Shown: positions 8,165 to 17,062, counted from the stretch's first letter. The stretch is DNA of 64,000 bases from Asaia bogorensis_B (GCF_900465315.1 NZ_UBIX01000012.1); one strand, 5' to 3'. Numbers and translations: made by a program. The notes: generated by a model from the sequence alone, not told the origin.

Positions 8165-8531
8165 CCTCCGGCGCTCCGGCATGGCGCACGGCGTACCTTG
8201 GAACCCGTCACGCGCTGTGTCTGATGGGAGCCGTAATACCGCTCTCCGCTGGCGAAATTTGTTCGATCGAAGCGGGGGTCAGCCAGCTTCGACCCATGCG
8301 GATGATCTACACGGCGCTCTGCTCAGTTCAGGGGGAATAGGTTGACCAATGAAGATCGTGGCAGATCGGTCGGGCAGAAGATTACGCCGCGCCCGGTACC
8401 TCGTCTCTGATCAGCGCATCGGCGGTCAAGGAGGCGGCTACAGCGTCCAGAGCGGGATGAGCGCCATCCCCTTATCAGGGAACGGAGACTGGACTGACTG
8501 GCCATTAGCGGGTTCTGTGTCATCGGGTCAG

Positions 8532-8582
8532 CTTGAGTGCTCTCAAGCCCCCAATGGCCCCATCCGTGAGAGAATGGGGCCA
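8532..8582 (-). terminator. Tandem hairpins downstream of the OprB porin gene
   Basis: Two perfect stems lie side by side: TGGCCCCAT / ATGGGGCCA (8555-8582) and CTTGAG / CTCAAG (8532-8547), 12 bases past the porin stop on the minus strand. There is no T run, so this may be a weak or Rho-assisted terminator or a 3'-end stabiliser. The remaining sequence between the porin stop and the pstS promoter shows no gene. Confidence 0.4.
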
Positions 8583-8594
8583 CGGGGTACCTTG

Positions 8595-10172
8595 TCAGAA
8601 GCTTACGCCTGTTTCGAGGTCGATAAGCAGGGCATTTTTGTACCGGTTGGTGCCGCCTGGGTGCCAGATATACTGGAGGCCGGGGCGGATGGTGAGCCAC
8701 GGAGCCGGACGCCAGCCATAGTTGATTTCGCCGGAATGTTCGCCGCTCGGCTTGAGCAACCCGGTATCCTGCGTCTGTACCGCTTGAAGGGCTCCAACAT
8801 AGGCGCCCAGCTTGGGGTTCACGAAGTTGAACTTGCCACCGATGCTGATCGTATCGTTCGGCCGGTTCCAGAACGTCCCCTTGCGCACGACACCCCAGGT
8901 GATGAAATACGGGGCGATTGCCGTGCGCGGGTCACCCCAGGTGAAGGACAGGAAGGCCACGGTCGAGCGCGATGAATCGCTCCTGTCGCGCTGTAGCATC
9001 TGGTCGGCCATGAACCATCCGCCGTAACGGCCGCGCACCTTGTCGATGGGCAGATTGCCGAGCACGCTTGTCGGCAATTCAAAGCCTGCCAGCTGCGCGT
9101 AGACGTTCTTGACCTCTGAAGTATCCCAGTAACCGCCAATCTTGACGTTGGTCGGCAGGCGACCCTTGGTGTCCGTGCCGCCGAAATGCCACCCAAGCTG
9201 GAAGGGCAGGTAGGCGCCGGTCGATCCGTGCAGCCACATCTTCCAGGCATAGCCCGTGTTTGAAATGGTTGGATCGACGTTATAGATGCCAGCCGAAACG
9301 AGCATGCGCTGATCACCGAAGGGGAAAAGCTTCACGAACGCGCCCGGATGGGCTGTCGGATAGTAACCATAGCCGGAGTTGCTGGCGAGCGCCTGCGGCA
9401 TACCGCAGATCGCGTTCGATTCGAACTGGCAATAAAGATTCATGCCCCAATGCATGGTGGATTGACCGAAATCATTTTCGGTATTGATCCAGCCGATTTC
9501 GGTATCGGCGTAGCGGTTCCACTGCATTTCCCATGAGAGCCGTGTGAAACGAATAGTCTCGCCCGAACCGAAGATTTCCTGCGGGCTGTTCAGCGCGGGA
9601 AGCTGCTGGCCAATGCCAAGGCCGGCGCGCTCGGTGAGCAGCACATGGAACATACCGTAATTATGCCCTGTGAGCTGGGCAAAATTGACATCGGCGCCAA
9701 TCGCCACTTCATGAGCATAGCGCACGGTCTGGGCGCGCCCGCCGGTGGGATTACCTGCGCTGTCCTGCAGGTAGTGGCCCTGCGGCGTGATGCCCATGTT
9801 CTGCAAGCGGGTACGCAGGCCGCCCCAGTCGCCCGTCATTGTGGGCTGCTTCAGCCAGTCTGAAAAACTCGCCGGAAAAAGGGCCTCGTTACCCGGTACC
9901 GGCACGAAGGGGTGACGCACGGTGCCCAGAGAAGGCTGTGTGCGATCATAGGGGCTGCCATAGAGATTGGGCGGGTTATCGGCGCCCTTGCCTGCATGAT
10001 TCTGGGTTGCCGTTTCCTTGAGCATAGGATCGAGCGTGGCTGCGGTCTGGTCACTCGGGCTTGCTTGCTGGCTCTGACTCTGGGCAGAGGCCGGTGCAAC
10101 GAGAAGGCAGCTTCCGAGTATCGTCCCGGCAGCCCAAAGTGCCAGACGCCCCGCGGCATTCTTAACAGGCAT
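8595..10172 (-). CDS. oprB: OprB-family carbohydrate-selective porin
   Basis: A 525-residue outer-membrane protein. The start at 10172 begins a signal peptide (hydrophobic core AAGTILGSCLLVAPASAQS) and has a GGAGAG site upstream; the longer frame to 10268 is rejected because it adds a basic non-signal leader. The mature protein starts with a Gln/Ser-rich linker, then has the OprB blocks MTGDWGGLRTRLQNMGI, WINTENDFG and the C-terminal GLQYIWHPGGTNRYKNALLIDLETGVSF, ending in Phe as barrel proteins do. OprB porins let sugars and polyols through the outer membrane, which fits organisms that oxidise sugars in the periplasm. It lies beside pstS on the same strand but has separate signals. Specific substrate cannot be read. 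Confidence 0.9.
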   Translation of the reverse strand: MPVKNAAGRLALWAAGTILGSCLLVAPASAQSQSQQASPSDQTAATLDPMLKETATQNHAGKGADNPPNLYGSPYDRTQPSLGTVRHPFVPVPGNEALFPASFSDWLKQPTMTGDWGGLRTRLQNMGITPQGHYLQDSAGNPTGGRAQTVRYAHEVAIGADVNFAQLTGHNYGMFHVLLTERAGLGIGQQLPALNSPQEIFGSGETIRFTRLSWEMQWNRYADTEIGWINTENDFGQSTMHWGMNLYCQFESNAICGMPQALASNSGYGYYPTAHPGAFVKLFPFGDQRMLVSAGIYNVDPTISNTGYAWKMWLHGSTGAYLPFQLGWHFGGTDTKGRLPTNVKIGGYWDTSEVKNVYAQLAGFELPTSVLGNLPIDKVRGRYGGWFMADQMLQRDRSDSSRSTVAFLSFTWGDPRTAIAPYFITWGVVRKGTFWNRPNDTISIGGKFNFVNPKLGAYVGALQAVQTQDTGLLKPSGEHSGEINYGWRPAPWLTIRPGLQYIWHPGGTNRYKNALLIDLETGVSF

Positions 10173-10523
10173 GATCGCGCGATCTCTCCATACTGACAGG
10201 TAACAACCCCACGCGATGCGAAGCTGACATGTCGCCAGTTTCGCGCGTCGTTGCGCCCTCCCTATCAATATTTCATATCATGACAAGGAGATTGACGGCC
10301 GCTATCCGTTTCCCACGTTGTGAGCTTCCGGGCTGTGTTTTTGGCGCAACACCCATATATTGAGCGTTAATCGTCAACATCCCAGCGCAGGTCGCATGAG
10401 AGGTCGGGGCTCGACTGTGAAATCATGTGGACTGCTTCAGGTGGAGGTACGCTGACGGTTCAGGAGTAAACCGCCAGGAAACACGCTTGTAAGCGCCTCT
10501 CGAGGTAAGAAATTATCGCGTGA
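10173..10523. other. Intergenic region between copB and oprB, no gene seen
   Basis: This 351-base stretch carries the 5' region of the OprB gene at its left end and the 3' end of the copper operon at its right end. It contains no convincing ORF and no clear terminator with a T run. No Pho box like that of pstS was found upstream of oprB. Confidence 0.5.
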
Positions 10524-11303
10524 TCAGAACCAGCTGCGAATACCAATCGTCAGACGAAGGTTCCCGCCGCTATCGTTTCGCTCCCGTGCAAAACGCCGCG
10601 CCTGCTGGAAATAACCATCATACGTCATGGCGATATAGGGCGCGAATTTGCGCCATATTTCGTATCGCAGCCTCAACCCCGTATCTATGTCGGAAATCCC
10701 TGCACCGTTACCTCGGGCGGGATCGGCCTTCGAATAAAGATTCAGTTCGATCTGAGGCTGCAGGATCAGCCGGTTTGTCAGCAGGATATCGTAAGAGCCT
10801 TCAAAACGGGCAGCAAAACGTCCCTGATCGCTGACATAGCCTGTGGCCTGCAATTCAAACTGATAAAGCGACAGCCCCTGTATACCGAGCGCCGCCCAGG
10901 TTCGTGTGGGACCGCTATCCAGATCGACACGAACACCGCCCTGTACGTCGAAATAGGAGGACACGGCGCGGCTATAGAGAACCTCTTGATCGCCATCCCC
11001 CATGCGGCCTTTCGACACGGTGCCCTCGGAACGCAGCCAGAGGCGATTATAGTCGCCGCCAACCCAGGCTTCGCCATCCCACCGGAAGCTCGAATTCTGC
11101 CCAGCAAGGCGCCCTTCAAACTCGTCGAGAAGGCCATGGACCCATATTCCCTGATCCATGACAGGCATGACACCGTCGATATAACTTGGCATCGTAGCAC
11201 TCGCCTTTGTCTGCACCGCAGGCGCCGCATGGCTGCCGGACGTGAGCGCAAGGGTGCCGGCAAGGCGAGCCAGAAAGTTGATGGTGTGTCGGCGCATGTT
11301 CAT
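10524..11303 (-). CDS. pcoB: Copper resistance outer-membrane protein CopB/PcoB
   Basis: A 259-residue protein of the CopB/PcoB family. A signal peptide (FLARLAGTLALTSGSHA) is followed by a short linker, then the barrel domain with MDQGIWVHGLLDEFEGRLAG, FRWDGEAWVGGDYNRLWLRSEG and GLRLRYEIWRKFAPYIAM, and a terminal Phe. Its start ATG overlaps the stop of the multicopper oxidase gene (ATGA), so the two are translationally coupled in the usual copAB order. The Met-rich N-terminal region found in long CopB proteins is missing, which makes this a short form. It is thought to help copper pass or be bound at the outer membrane. Family call is firm. Confidence 0.9.
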   Translation of the reverse strand: MNMRRHTINFLARLAGTLALTSGSHAAPAVQTKASATMPSYIDGVMPVMDQGIWVHGLLDEFEGRLAGQNSSFRWDGEAWVGGDYNRLWLRSEGTVSKGRMGDGDQEVLYSRAVSSYFDVQGGVRVDLDSGPTRTWAALGIQGLSLYQFELQATGYVSDQGRFAARFEGSYDILLTNRLILQPQIELNLYSKADPARGNGAGISDIDTGLRLRYEIWRKFAPYIAMTYDGYFQQARRFARERNDSGGNLRLTIGIRSWF

Positions 11304-13090
11304 GACACCACCACCGTGCGGAACATGCCGAGATGCATGTGATAGATCAGGTGACAATGCAGCGCCCACATGCCCGGCGTATCCGCCGTCACAAGATAGC
11401 TGAGCTTCGAGCCAGGCTGGGAGAGAATGGTATGCTTGTTGGGCCTGAGCGCCCCCTGACCGTTTTCCAGCTCGCTCCAGAACCCATGCAGGTGAATCGG
11501 GTGCTCCATCATCGTGTCGTTGATGAGCGTGATCCGCACACGCTCCCCCAGACCCAGCATGATCGGGGGCGCTTCAGAGAATTTCTTCGCGTCAAATCCC
11601 CAGATATAGCGCGTCATGTTCCCTGTCAGGTGCAGCACGATCTCCCGGCTTGGGGGGCGCTGGTCCGGGGCAGGGCGCAGGGCACGGAGCATTGCGTAGG
11701 TAAGGACCACACGCCCGTTATCCTTCAGTCCGTCCCCCGGTTCTGACAGGCGATTGACAGGATCCACGGCGACATTCTGGTTTTCCACATTGCGTGGCGG
11801 CGGGCCGGGGTCATCAATCTGGATGGGCTGCGCCGGGGGGAGATGCGCGCTTGACGCCTGTTTGTCTTGCGGTTTCATGCCGCTCATGCCGCTCATGCCG
11901 CTCATGCCGCTCATGCCGCTCATGCCAGCAGGACCGTTCTTCATACGCCCCATGCCCATATCGATCATGCTTCGTACTGGCCGCGGGTCCATGGGGGGGA
12001 TGGGGCCCGTCATCCCCAAGGTGGGGGCGAGGGTGCCGCGTGCGAAGCCGGTGCGGTCTTCTGGCTGGATGAAGATTGTCCATGCCCGGTTGTCGGTCGG
12101 GGTCACGATCAGATCATAGGTTTCAGCCGGTCCGATGCGGAATTCCTCAACACGCACGGGCTGAACATCTGATCCATCTGCTGCAATGATATCGAAATCG
12201 AGCCCCGGTATCCGGAAGTCGAACAGGGTCATGGCCGACGCATTGACGACACGCAGCCGGATCCGCTCGCCCGGGGAAAACAGGCCGGTCCAGTTGTCAT
12301 CCGGCGATTGCCCGTTGATGAGGTGACTGTAAATCACCCCGCTGACATCAGAGATATCCGTGGCTGACATTCGCATGCGCGACCACATCAGTCGGCTCGC
12401 CAGAGCGTCATGCAATCCATGCTGGCGGGCTTCATGAAACATCGAGGCCACGCTGCGCTGGCGGAAATTGTAATAATCGTCCTGCTGCTTCAGGTTGCTG
12501 ACGATGTCATGCGGCGCGACATCGCTCCAGTCTGACAGGACAAGAACATAATCCCGCTCATAGTGATGGAGCGGCGGCCCTGCCGGATCGATCACCAGCG
12601 CGCCAAAAAGCCCCTGTGCCTCCTCCATGCCGGAATGGCTGTGATACCAGTAGGTTCCCGATTGCCGCAGCGGGAAGCGGTAGGTGTAGCGGCCCTTGGC
12701 AGGAATGCCGGCAAAACTCAGGCCCGGCACACCGTCCATGTTGGCGGGCAGCCTGATGCCATGCCAGTGGATCGAGGTAGGCTGATCGAGATGGTTGATG
12801 ACATTCAGCACCATCTCGTCACCCTCGCGCCAGCGGAGGGTAGGGGCAGGGGCGCTTCCATTGACCGTAAAGGCGCGGCCTCTGCGCTTGCCGACCTGCC
12901 AGGGTGCCGTATCGACAGTCAGGTCATACGTGGAGGCGGGCGCAGGCGGAATGGCTGAGGGGTCAGATATGTGTGCCTCAGGCGTCATGGCGGGCATGGC
13001 GCGGGCGGACGAGGCAACGCCGAGCCCCGCCAGCCCTGTGACGAATTTCCGGCGATTGAGCGCCGGTCCCTTGCGTGTCAAGGCAATCAT
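11300..13090 (-). CDS. pcoA: Tat-exported multicopper oxidase CopA/PcoA
   Basis: A 596-residue periplasmic cuprous oxidase. The N-terminus carries a twin-arginine signal (NRRKFVTGLAGLGVAS). All four copper-ligand motifs are visible: IHWHGIRLP and YWYHSHSGM near the N-terminus, and HPIHLHGFW and HCHLIYHMHLGMF at the C-terminus, so the type 1, 2 and 3 copper sites look intact. Between cupredoxin domains 2 and 3 is a Met-Ser-Gly repeat encoded by five identical nine-base units, a copper-binding insert whose length may vary. It is the first of a coupled pair with copB and follows a small Cys/His-rich exported protein. It oxidises Cu(I) to less harmful Cu(II) in the periplasm. The start has AGGA eight bases upstream. 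Confidence 0.95.
   Translation of the reverse strand: MIALTRKGPALNRRKFVTGLAGLGVASSARAMPAMTPEAHISDPSAIPPAPASTYDLTVDTAPWQVGKRRGRAFTVNGSAPAPTLRWREGDEMVLNVINHLDQPTSIHWHGIRLPANMDGVPGLSFAGIPAKGRYTYRFPLRQSGTYWYHSHSGMEEAQGLFGALVIDPAGPPLHHYERDYVLVLSDWSDVAPHDIVSNLKQQDDYYNFRQRSVASMFHEARQHGLHDALASRLMWSRMRMSATDISDVSGVIYSHLINGQSPDDNWTGLFSPGERIRLRVVNASAMTLFDFRIPGLDFDIIAADGSDVQPVRVEEFRIGPAETYDLIVTPTDNRAWTIFIQPEDRTGFARGTLAPTLGMTGPIPPMDPRPVRSMIDMGMGRMKNGPAGMSGMSGMSGMSGMSGMKPQDKQASSAHLPPAQPIQIDDPGPPPRNVENQNVAVDPVNRLSEPGDGLKDNGRVVLTYAMLRALRPAPDQRPPSREIVLHLTGNMTRYIWGFDAKKFSEAPPIMLGLGERVRITLINDTMMEHPIHLHGFWSELENGQGALRPNKHTILSQPGSKLSYLVTADTPGMWALHCHLIYHMHLGMFRTVVVS
11876..11920. repeat. Five perfect nine-base tandem repeats inside copA
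   Basis: The unit CATGCCGCT is repeated five times without change, with a partial sixth copy after it. On the coding (minus) strand each unit encodes Met-Ser-Gly, giving a run of five identical tripeptides. Perfect identity at the base level, including third positions, points to recent expansion by slippage. Confidence 0.95.
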
Positions 13091-13161
13091 GAAACAGGTC
13101 CTGAATGATCGGAACGGAATGCGCGGCCTGAAAAGATCAGACCGGCATACGGATCAGAGAT

Positions 13162-13587
13162 TCAGGAAAAGCGGGGCGGTCTGGGGTCCGGAACCCGTCG
13201 CTGGCCTGCCAGAGCAAAGCCGGGTGAGGCGGCATAGCGGGTTACCTGCACGGCGAGCGGACGGGCAGGCGACGTGGCACCAAGAGCGACATGGCCAGTT
13301 GTGCAGGACAGGCTCGGGGGGCAACCATGGCAGCCTTCCCCATGCGGTTTGTACTGGGGCTGTTCCGCCTTGCCGATCGTGCCTTTTGCGGCTGCGCTAC
13401 GCTGGCCCATTCCGTTCATCGCGACGCTGGGGTTATGCATCGCACATCCCGCATGAGTGCTCTGAACCGTCATTACGCCGCAACCGGTCAGCTGCGCACC
13501 GGCCGCCTGCGCCGGGAACGCCCCGCGCAGGATCAGGCAGAGTGTGGCGAGCATCACGATCCATAGAGGCGTGCAGCGGTTCGGCAT
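13162..13587 (-). CDS. Exported Cys/His/Met-rich protein of the copper operon
   Basis: A 141-residue protein with a signal peptide (LWIVMLATLCLILRGAFPAQAA). The mature part has scattered potential metal ligands: CGVMTVQSTHAGCAMH, MNGMG, and HGEGCHGCPPSLSCTTGH with three Cys and two His in 18 residues. The C-terminal third is Arg/Pro-rich and has no clear fold. No family was recognised with certainty; it resembles the poorly described small exported proteins that often head copper resistance operons, including relatives of DUF2946. It lies 71 bases before the multicopper oxidase gene on the same strand and is presumably first in that operon. A role as periplasmic copper binder is inferred from composition and position only. 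Confidence 0.6.
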   Translation of the reverse strand: MPNRCTPLWIVMLATLCLILRGAFPAQAAGAQLTGCGVMTVQSTHAGCAMHNPSVAMNGMGQRSAAAKGTIGKAEQPQYKPHGEGCHGCPPSLSCTTGHVALGATSPARPLAVQVTRYAASPGFALAGQRRVPDPRPPRFS

Positions 13588-13712
13588 GTCGTCCCATAGA
13601 CGTTACAAGGAAATAATCGGATCAGTTACGACACTCTCTCAGAGGCATACGTTGATTGCAACCGTATTGATCACCATCTCGGTCTGGTCATATTGGCAAG
13701 GAGCATGAAACA
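13588..13712. promoter_or_regulatory. Divergent control region between copper operons
   Basis: The 125 bases between the minus-strand copper operon and plus-strand copZ must hold both promoters. No CueR-type dyad (ACCTT...AAGGT) or CopY-type TTACA-TGTA pair was found by eye, and no regulator gene lies next to it. What controls the two operons is therefore not visible here. Confidence 0.4.
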
Positions 13713-13928
13713 ATGAGCGAGACCCTTGATTTCCAGGTTGAAGGCATGTCCTGCGGGGGCTGCTCGAGCCGCCTCGAAAAGGCACTGCTCGAGATCCCCG
13801 GCGTGACGGATGTCAAAGCCAGCCACGAGACGGGCGATGTGCGCGTTACCACGGACGGTGCGGCTGTGCCGCGCGCCGCGCTGGAAACGGTCATTGAGGA
13901 AACGGGCTTCGACATCGCACGAGGCTGA
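13713..13928 (+). CDS. copZ: CopZ-like heavy-metal-associated chaperone
   Basis: A 71-residue single HMA-domain protein. The metal motif GMSCGGCSSR (residues 11-20) supplies the two cysteines, and the rest follows the beta-alpha-beta-beta-alpha-beta pattern of copper chaperones (VTDVKASHETGDVRVT, VIEETGFDI). A spaced AAGGAG site precedes the ATG. It would carry Cu(I) in the cytoplasm to the P-type ATPase encoded 318 bases downstream on the same strand. Confidence 0.92.
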   Translation: MSETLDFQVEGMSCGGCSSRLEKALLEIPGVTDVKASHETGDVRVTTDGAAVPRAALETVIEETGFDIARG

Positions 13929-14246
13929 CATGCGCGTCTACCGACGCCCGAAGATCATCGTGGCCCATTCCGTCGGTGACAACACGGCGGGATGGGCTCA
14001 GCGGTCATCGCCTTTCACGCGCCCGTCGCTCGACGAGCAAGCAGTCCAACCTGATCGACACGGGTCAAACGCTGGCATCCCGCACACTTCGTGCTGATGG
14101 CTGCTGCAAAATAGTACTTCCGACGGTCCCTGCGGGGCAGGCGGTAGCGCCTTCTATCCGATGGGGCGGCCAGATAAGGGACGCCTGATTGGCAGAGGCA
14201 AGCGTTTGAAATGACCCCTTCTTCCAGTCGAACGAGAAAGTATTCC
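13929..14246 (+). other. Gene-free interval between copZ and the copper ATPase
   Basis: These 318 bases hold only short ORFs with no recognisable product and unlikely composition. It is long for an operon spacer, so the ATPase may have its own promoter here. No clear operator was seen. Confidence 0.4.
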
Positions 14247-16607
14247 ATGAGCGCCAGCAGTCTTGATCTGGAAGTAACGGGTATGAGTTGCGCTGCCTGC
14301 GCGGCACGGCTGGAGAAAGTGCTCAACCGGCAGGATGGGCTGACGGCATCGGTCAATTTCGCATCCTCGCGCGCGATCATCTCCCGAGCGGATGAGGGGC
14401 CAGATCTCGGCGCCATTGAAAAGATCGTTGAGAAGGCGGGCTTCGGTCTTGGGCATCAGGAAGCACGATTTGCCATTGAGGGAATGAGCTGCGCCGCCTG
14501 CTCTGCGCGACTGGAAAAGGTGCTCAACCGCCTGCCGGGCGTCAGGGCAGCCGTCAATCTCGCCACGGAGACCGCGCAGATCGACTACATTGAAGGGGCG
14601 GTCACGGAGGATCGCCTCGTCGAGGCCGTTCGCAAGGCTGGCTTTACGGCAACCTTCACAGCGGACCAGCAGGGGCACGAAGCGCCTTCGAGAGAACCTG
14701 CAACGGCGCAGCGGGATCTCGCTATTATCGCCTTGTTCTGTATCCCGTTTGCCATCGAAATGCTGGGTATGGCTGTTGGCGCCCATCACCTCATACCGCT
14801 CTGGTTTCAGGCGCTTTGTGCGAGTGTCGTACAGATCTATGGTGCCCGTCATTTCTATCGCAGTGCCTATCATGCGCTGCGAAGTGGCTCGGCCAATATG
14901 AACGTGCTGGTCTGTCTCGGGACGAGCATCGCCTACGGCTTCAGCATGGTTGTCACGCTTTGTGGGCTTGATCTGCCGGTCTATTTCGAGGCGAGCGCTT
15001 TCGTGATCCTCCTGATTTCGGTTGGAAGGCTTCTCGAGGCGAGGGCGCGTCAGAAAGCGGCTTCCGGTCTGGAAGCTCTGCTCAATCTGAGGCCGCAAAC
15101 TGCCAACCGCGTAACCCCGAACGGCGTGGAAATCTGCGCTGTCGCTTCATTGCAACGCGGTGATGTGTTTGTGGTCCGCCCTGGTGAGGCTGTACCGGTT
15201 GATGGTGAGGTCATCGAGGGCGCAACCGAAATCAATGAGTCGATGCTCACGGGTGAGGCGGTGCCCGTCCTGCGTCAGGTTGGCGATATGGTTTTCGCCG
15301 GAACGCTCAACACGACGGGTGTCGTGCGCGCTCGTGCAACCGCGCTCGGGAGCGAGACCGCACTGGCCCGCATCGTGGCGATGGTTTCGCGTGCGCAGGG
15401 ATCGAAAGCCCCGATCCAGCGCCTGGCTGATCGTGTCTCGGCCATCTTCGTACCCACCATCATCATCATCGCCCTGCTGACGTTCGTCATCGGTTGGCTG
15501 GCTACGCACGATGCGCAATGGAGCCTTGTCTCGGCCATATCGGTGCTCGTCATTGCCTGCCCCTGTTCCCTGGGCCTCGCGACGCCGACCGCGCTGATGG
15601 TCGGGACAGGAAAAGCGGCCTCTGCCGGTATCCTGTTCCGCAATGCTGAAGCGCTTGAGCGCGTTCATCGTCTCCGGGTTCTGGCCTTCGACAAGACAGG
15701 CACGCTCACGAAGGGGCAGCCTGAAGTCGAAGCGATTTATCCTGCAGAAAGGGTGACCGAGGCAGAACTTTTGGGGGTGGCAGCATCTCTGGAGGCCAAC
15801 TCCGAGCATCCCTTGGCGAGGGCCATCATACTACGGGCAAGCGAAGCGGGGATTGCCTCCGCATACAGTCTGAACCATTTCCGCGCCGTGCCGGGCAAGG
15901 GGATCGAAGCAGTAGCAGAGGGAGAGACCTTTCTGCTTGGGACACCCGAATTCCTGCAAGAGCAGGGTATCATTATAGCGGCCCTGCCATTGGATGCCGA
16001 AACGCAGAGCATCGCCTGTATTGCACGCGGGGGCGTCTATCTTGGCGCCATAACCCTGTCTGACGGTCTGCGCCCGGAAGCCGCGGCCATTGTTTCCTGG
16101 CTTCGCAAGCAGTCGATCGAAACGATCATGCTGACAGGCGATCGCGAGGCGGTTGCTGCGCGGGTCGCCCGGGAAGCAGGTATTAACGAGATCAGAGCCT
16201 CACTTCGGCCCGAAGGCAAGGTTTCTGCGGTGCAGGCGTTGCGCGGTGAGGGTCGTCTGGTTGGTATGGCTGGGGATGGCATCAATGATGCGCCTGCTTT
16301 GGCCGCTGCGGATATCAGCATCGCAATTGGCTCGGGCTCCGCCGCGGCGCTGGAGACGGCAGATCTCGTCCTGATGAGTGCGGATCTGCGTGCTATCCCG
16401 GATGCTCTGTCCATCTCCAGGGCTACTGTCGGCAAGATCAGGCAGAATCTCGTTTTTGCCTTTGGCTATAACGTAGCGGCCATACCTCTTGCAGCCTGCG
16501 GACTGCTGGACCCGGTAATTGCCGGCGGGGCCATGGCGCTTAGCTCCGTCTCGGTTGTCACCAACTCACTACTTCTCAATCGCTGGCGCTCACAACGATC
16601 CCCCTAA
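14247..16607 (+). CDS. copA: Copper-exporting P1B-type ATPase with two HMA domains
   Basis: A 786-residue P1B-1 ATPase. Two N-terminal metal domains carry GMSCAACAAR (about residue 12) and GMSCAACSAR (about residue 80). The membrane metal site CPC is at about residue 438 (IACPCSLGLATPTALM), the phosphorylated Asp is in DKTGTLT at about residue 482, and the hinge is GDGINDAPAL at about residue 676. The TGEA motif of the actuator domain is present (SMLTGEAVPV). Motifs are all intact, so it should be an active Cu(I) exporter from cytoplasm to periplasm. The frame is open from 14211; the ATG at 14247 is preferred because it directly precedes the first HMA domain, but the earlier start cannot be excluded. 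The stop lies 26 bases from the convergent DUF2141 gene. Confidence 0.95.
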   Translation: MSASSLDLEVTGMSCAACAARLEKVLNRQDGLTASVNFASSRAIISRADEGPDLGAIEKIVEKAGFGLGHQEARFAIEGMSCAACSARLEKVLNRLPGVRAAVNLATETAQIDYIEGAVTEDRLVEAVRKAGFTATFTADQQGHEAPSREPATAQRDLAIIALFCIPFAIEMLGMAVGAHHLIPLWFQALCASVVQIYGARHFYRSAYHALRSGSANMNVLVCLGTSIAYGFSMVVTLCGLDLPVYFEASAFVILLISVGRLLEARARQKAASGLEALLNLRPQTANRVTPNGVEICAVASLQRGDVFVVRPGEAVPVDGEVIEGATEINESMLTGEAVPVLRQVGDMVFAGTLNTTGVVRARATALGSETALARIVAMVSRAQGSKAPIQRLADRVSAIFVPTIIIIALLTFVIGWLATHDAQWSLVSAISVLVIACPCSLGLATPTALMVGTGKAASAGILFRNAEALERVHRLRVLAFDKTGTLTKGQPEVEAIYPAERVTEAELLGVAASLEANSEHPLARAIILRASEAGIASAYSLNHFRAVPGKGIEAVAEGETFLLGTPEFLQEQGIIIAALPLDAETQSIACIARGGVYLGAITLSDGLRPEAAAIVSWLRKQSIETIMLTGDREAVAARVAREAGINEIRASLRPEGKVSAVQALRGEGRLVGMAGDGINDAPALAAADISIAIGSGSAAALETADLVLMSADLRAIPDALSISRATVGKIRQNLVFAFGYNVAAIPLAACGLLDPVIAGGAMALSSVSVVTNSLLLNRWRSQRSP

Positions 16608-16633
16608 TCGATGCAGCGCCGAGCGGGGAAGCC

Positions 16634-17062
16634 TCAGTGTGTGATCAGGCTGACCTTGAGTGCACCACCCTCGGGTGTCAGTCTAACAGCGCAATCGTCG
16701 AAGCTCGGCGGCCCGAAACGGACGCTCGGATCCCGTGAAAACCCTATGGGCTCCTTCGGTATGCCAATAAACGAGCGGTCGAGCCGGGCATTGCCGTTGC
16801 GGTCCTGATAGGCCTGTACGGCATATACGCCTGCCGGTATGTCAGCAAAATTCACGGTAACGTCTGGCGTAGATGATTTCACCTCAGCATGAAATTTACA
16901 GCTGGGCTTGAGGAACTCATCCTCCGTGCAGATCGCAACCTTGATGGTACCAACGTCATCGGGGACGTTTCCAATAACCGCCTGAACGGGGCCTGCTACG
17001 GCCGTGAGAGGGGCGAGCGGCAGGGCCATGAGGGTGGCGAGCAGACCAAGTTCAGGTTTCAT
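16634..17062 (-). CDS. Exported DUF2141 protein at the end of the carotenoid operon
   Basis: A 142-residue DUF2141 protein. The start at 17062 has AAGGA eight bases upstream and begins a signal peptide (ELGLLATLMALPLAPLTAVAG). The mature part has the DUF2141 features: GTIKVAICTEDEFL near the N-terminus, FADIPAGVYAVQAYQDRNGNARLDRSFIGIPKEPIGFS in the middle, and FGPPSFDDCAV toward the end. The ORF begins within the last codons of the glycosyltransferase gene (11-base overlap), so it is translationally coupled and is the sixth gene of the carotenoid operon. The family fold is a small beta sandwich with no known activity. A role in handling the finished carotenoid in the periplasm is only suggested by position. 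Confidence 0.8.
   Translation of the reverse strand: MKPELGLLATLMALPLAPLTAVAGPVQAVIGNVPDDVGTIKVAICTEDEFLKPSCKFHAEVKSSTPDVTVNFADIPAGVYAVQAYQDRNGNARLDRSFIGIPKEPIGFSRDPSVRFGPPSFDDCAVRLTPEGGALKVSLITH

Noticed and set aside
8349..8975. A 208-residue plus-strand ORF
   Set aside because: It is largely antisense to the OprB gene and its start region has no ribosome site.
11876..11926. Tandem repeats considered as a CRISPR array
   Set aside because: The units are nine bases long without spacers and lie in frame inside the multicopper oxidase gene.
13929..14246. Possible extra gene between copZ and the copper ATPase
   Set aside because: The open frames here are short, basic and low in similarity to anything known, with no ribosome site.
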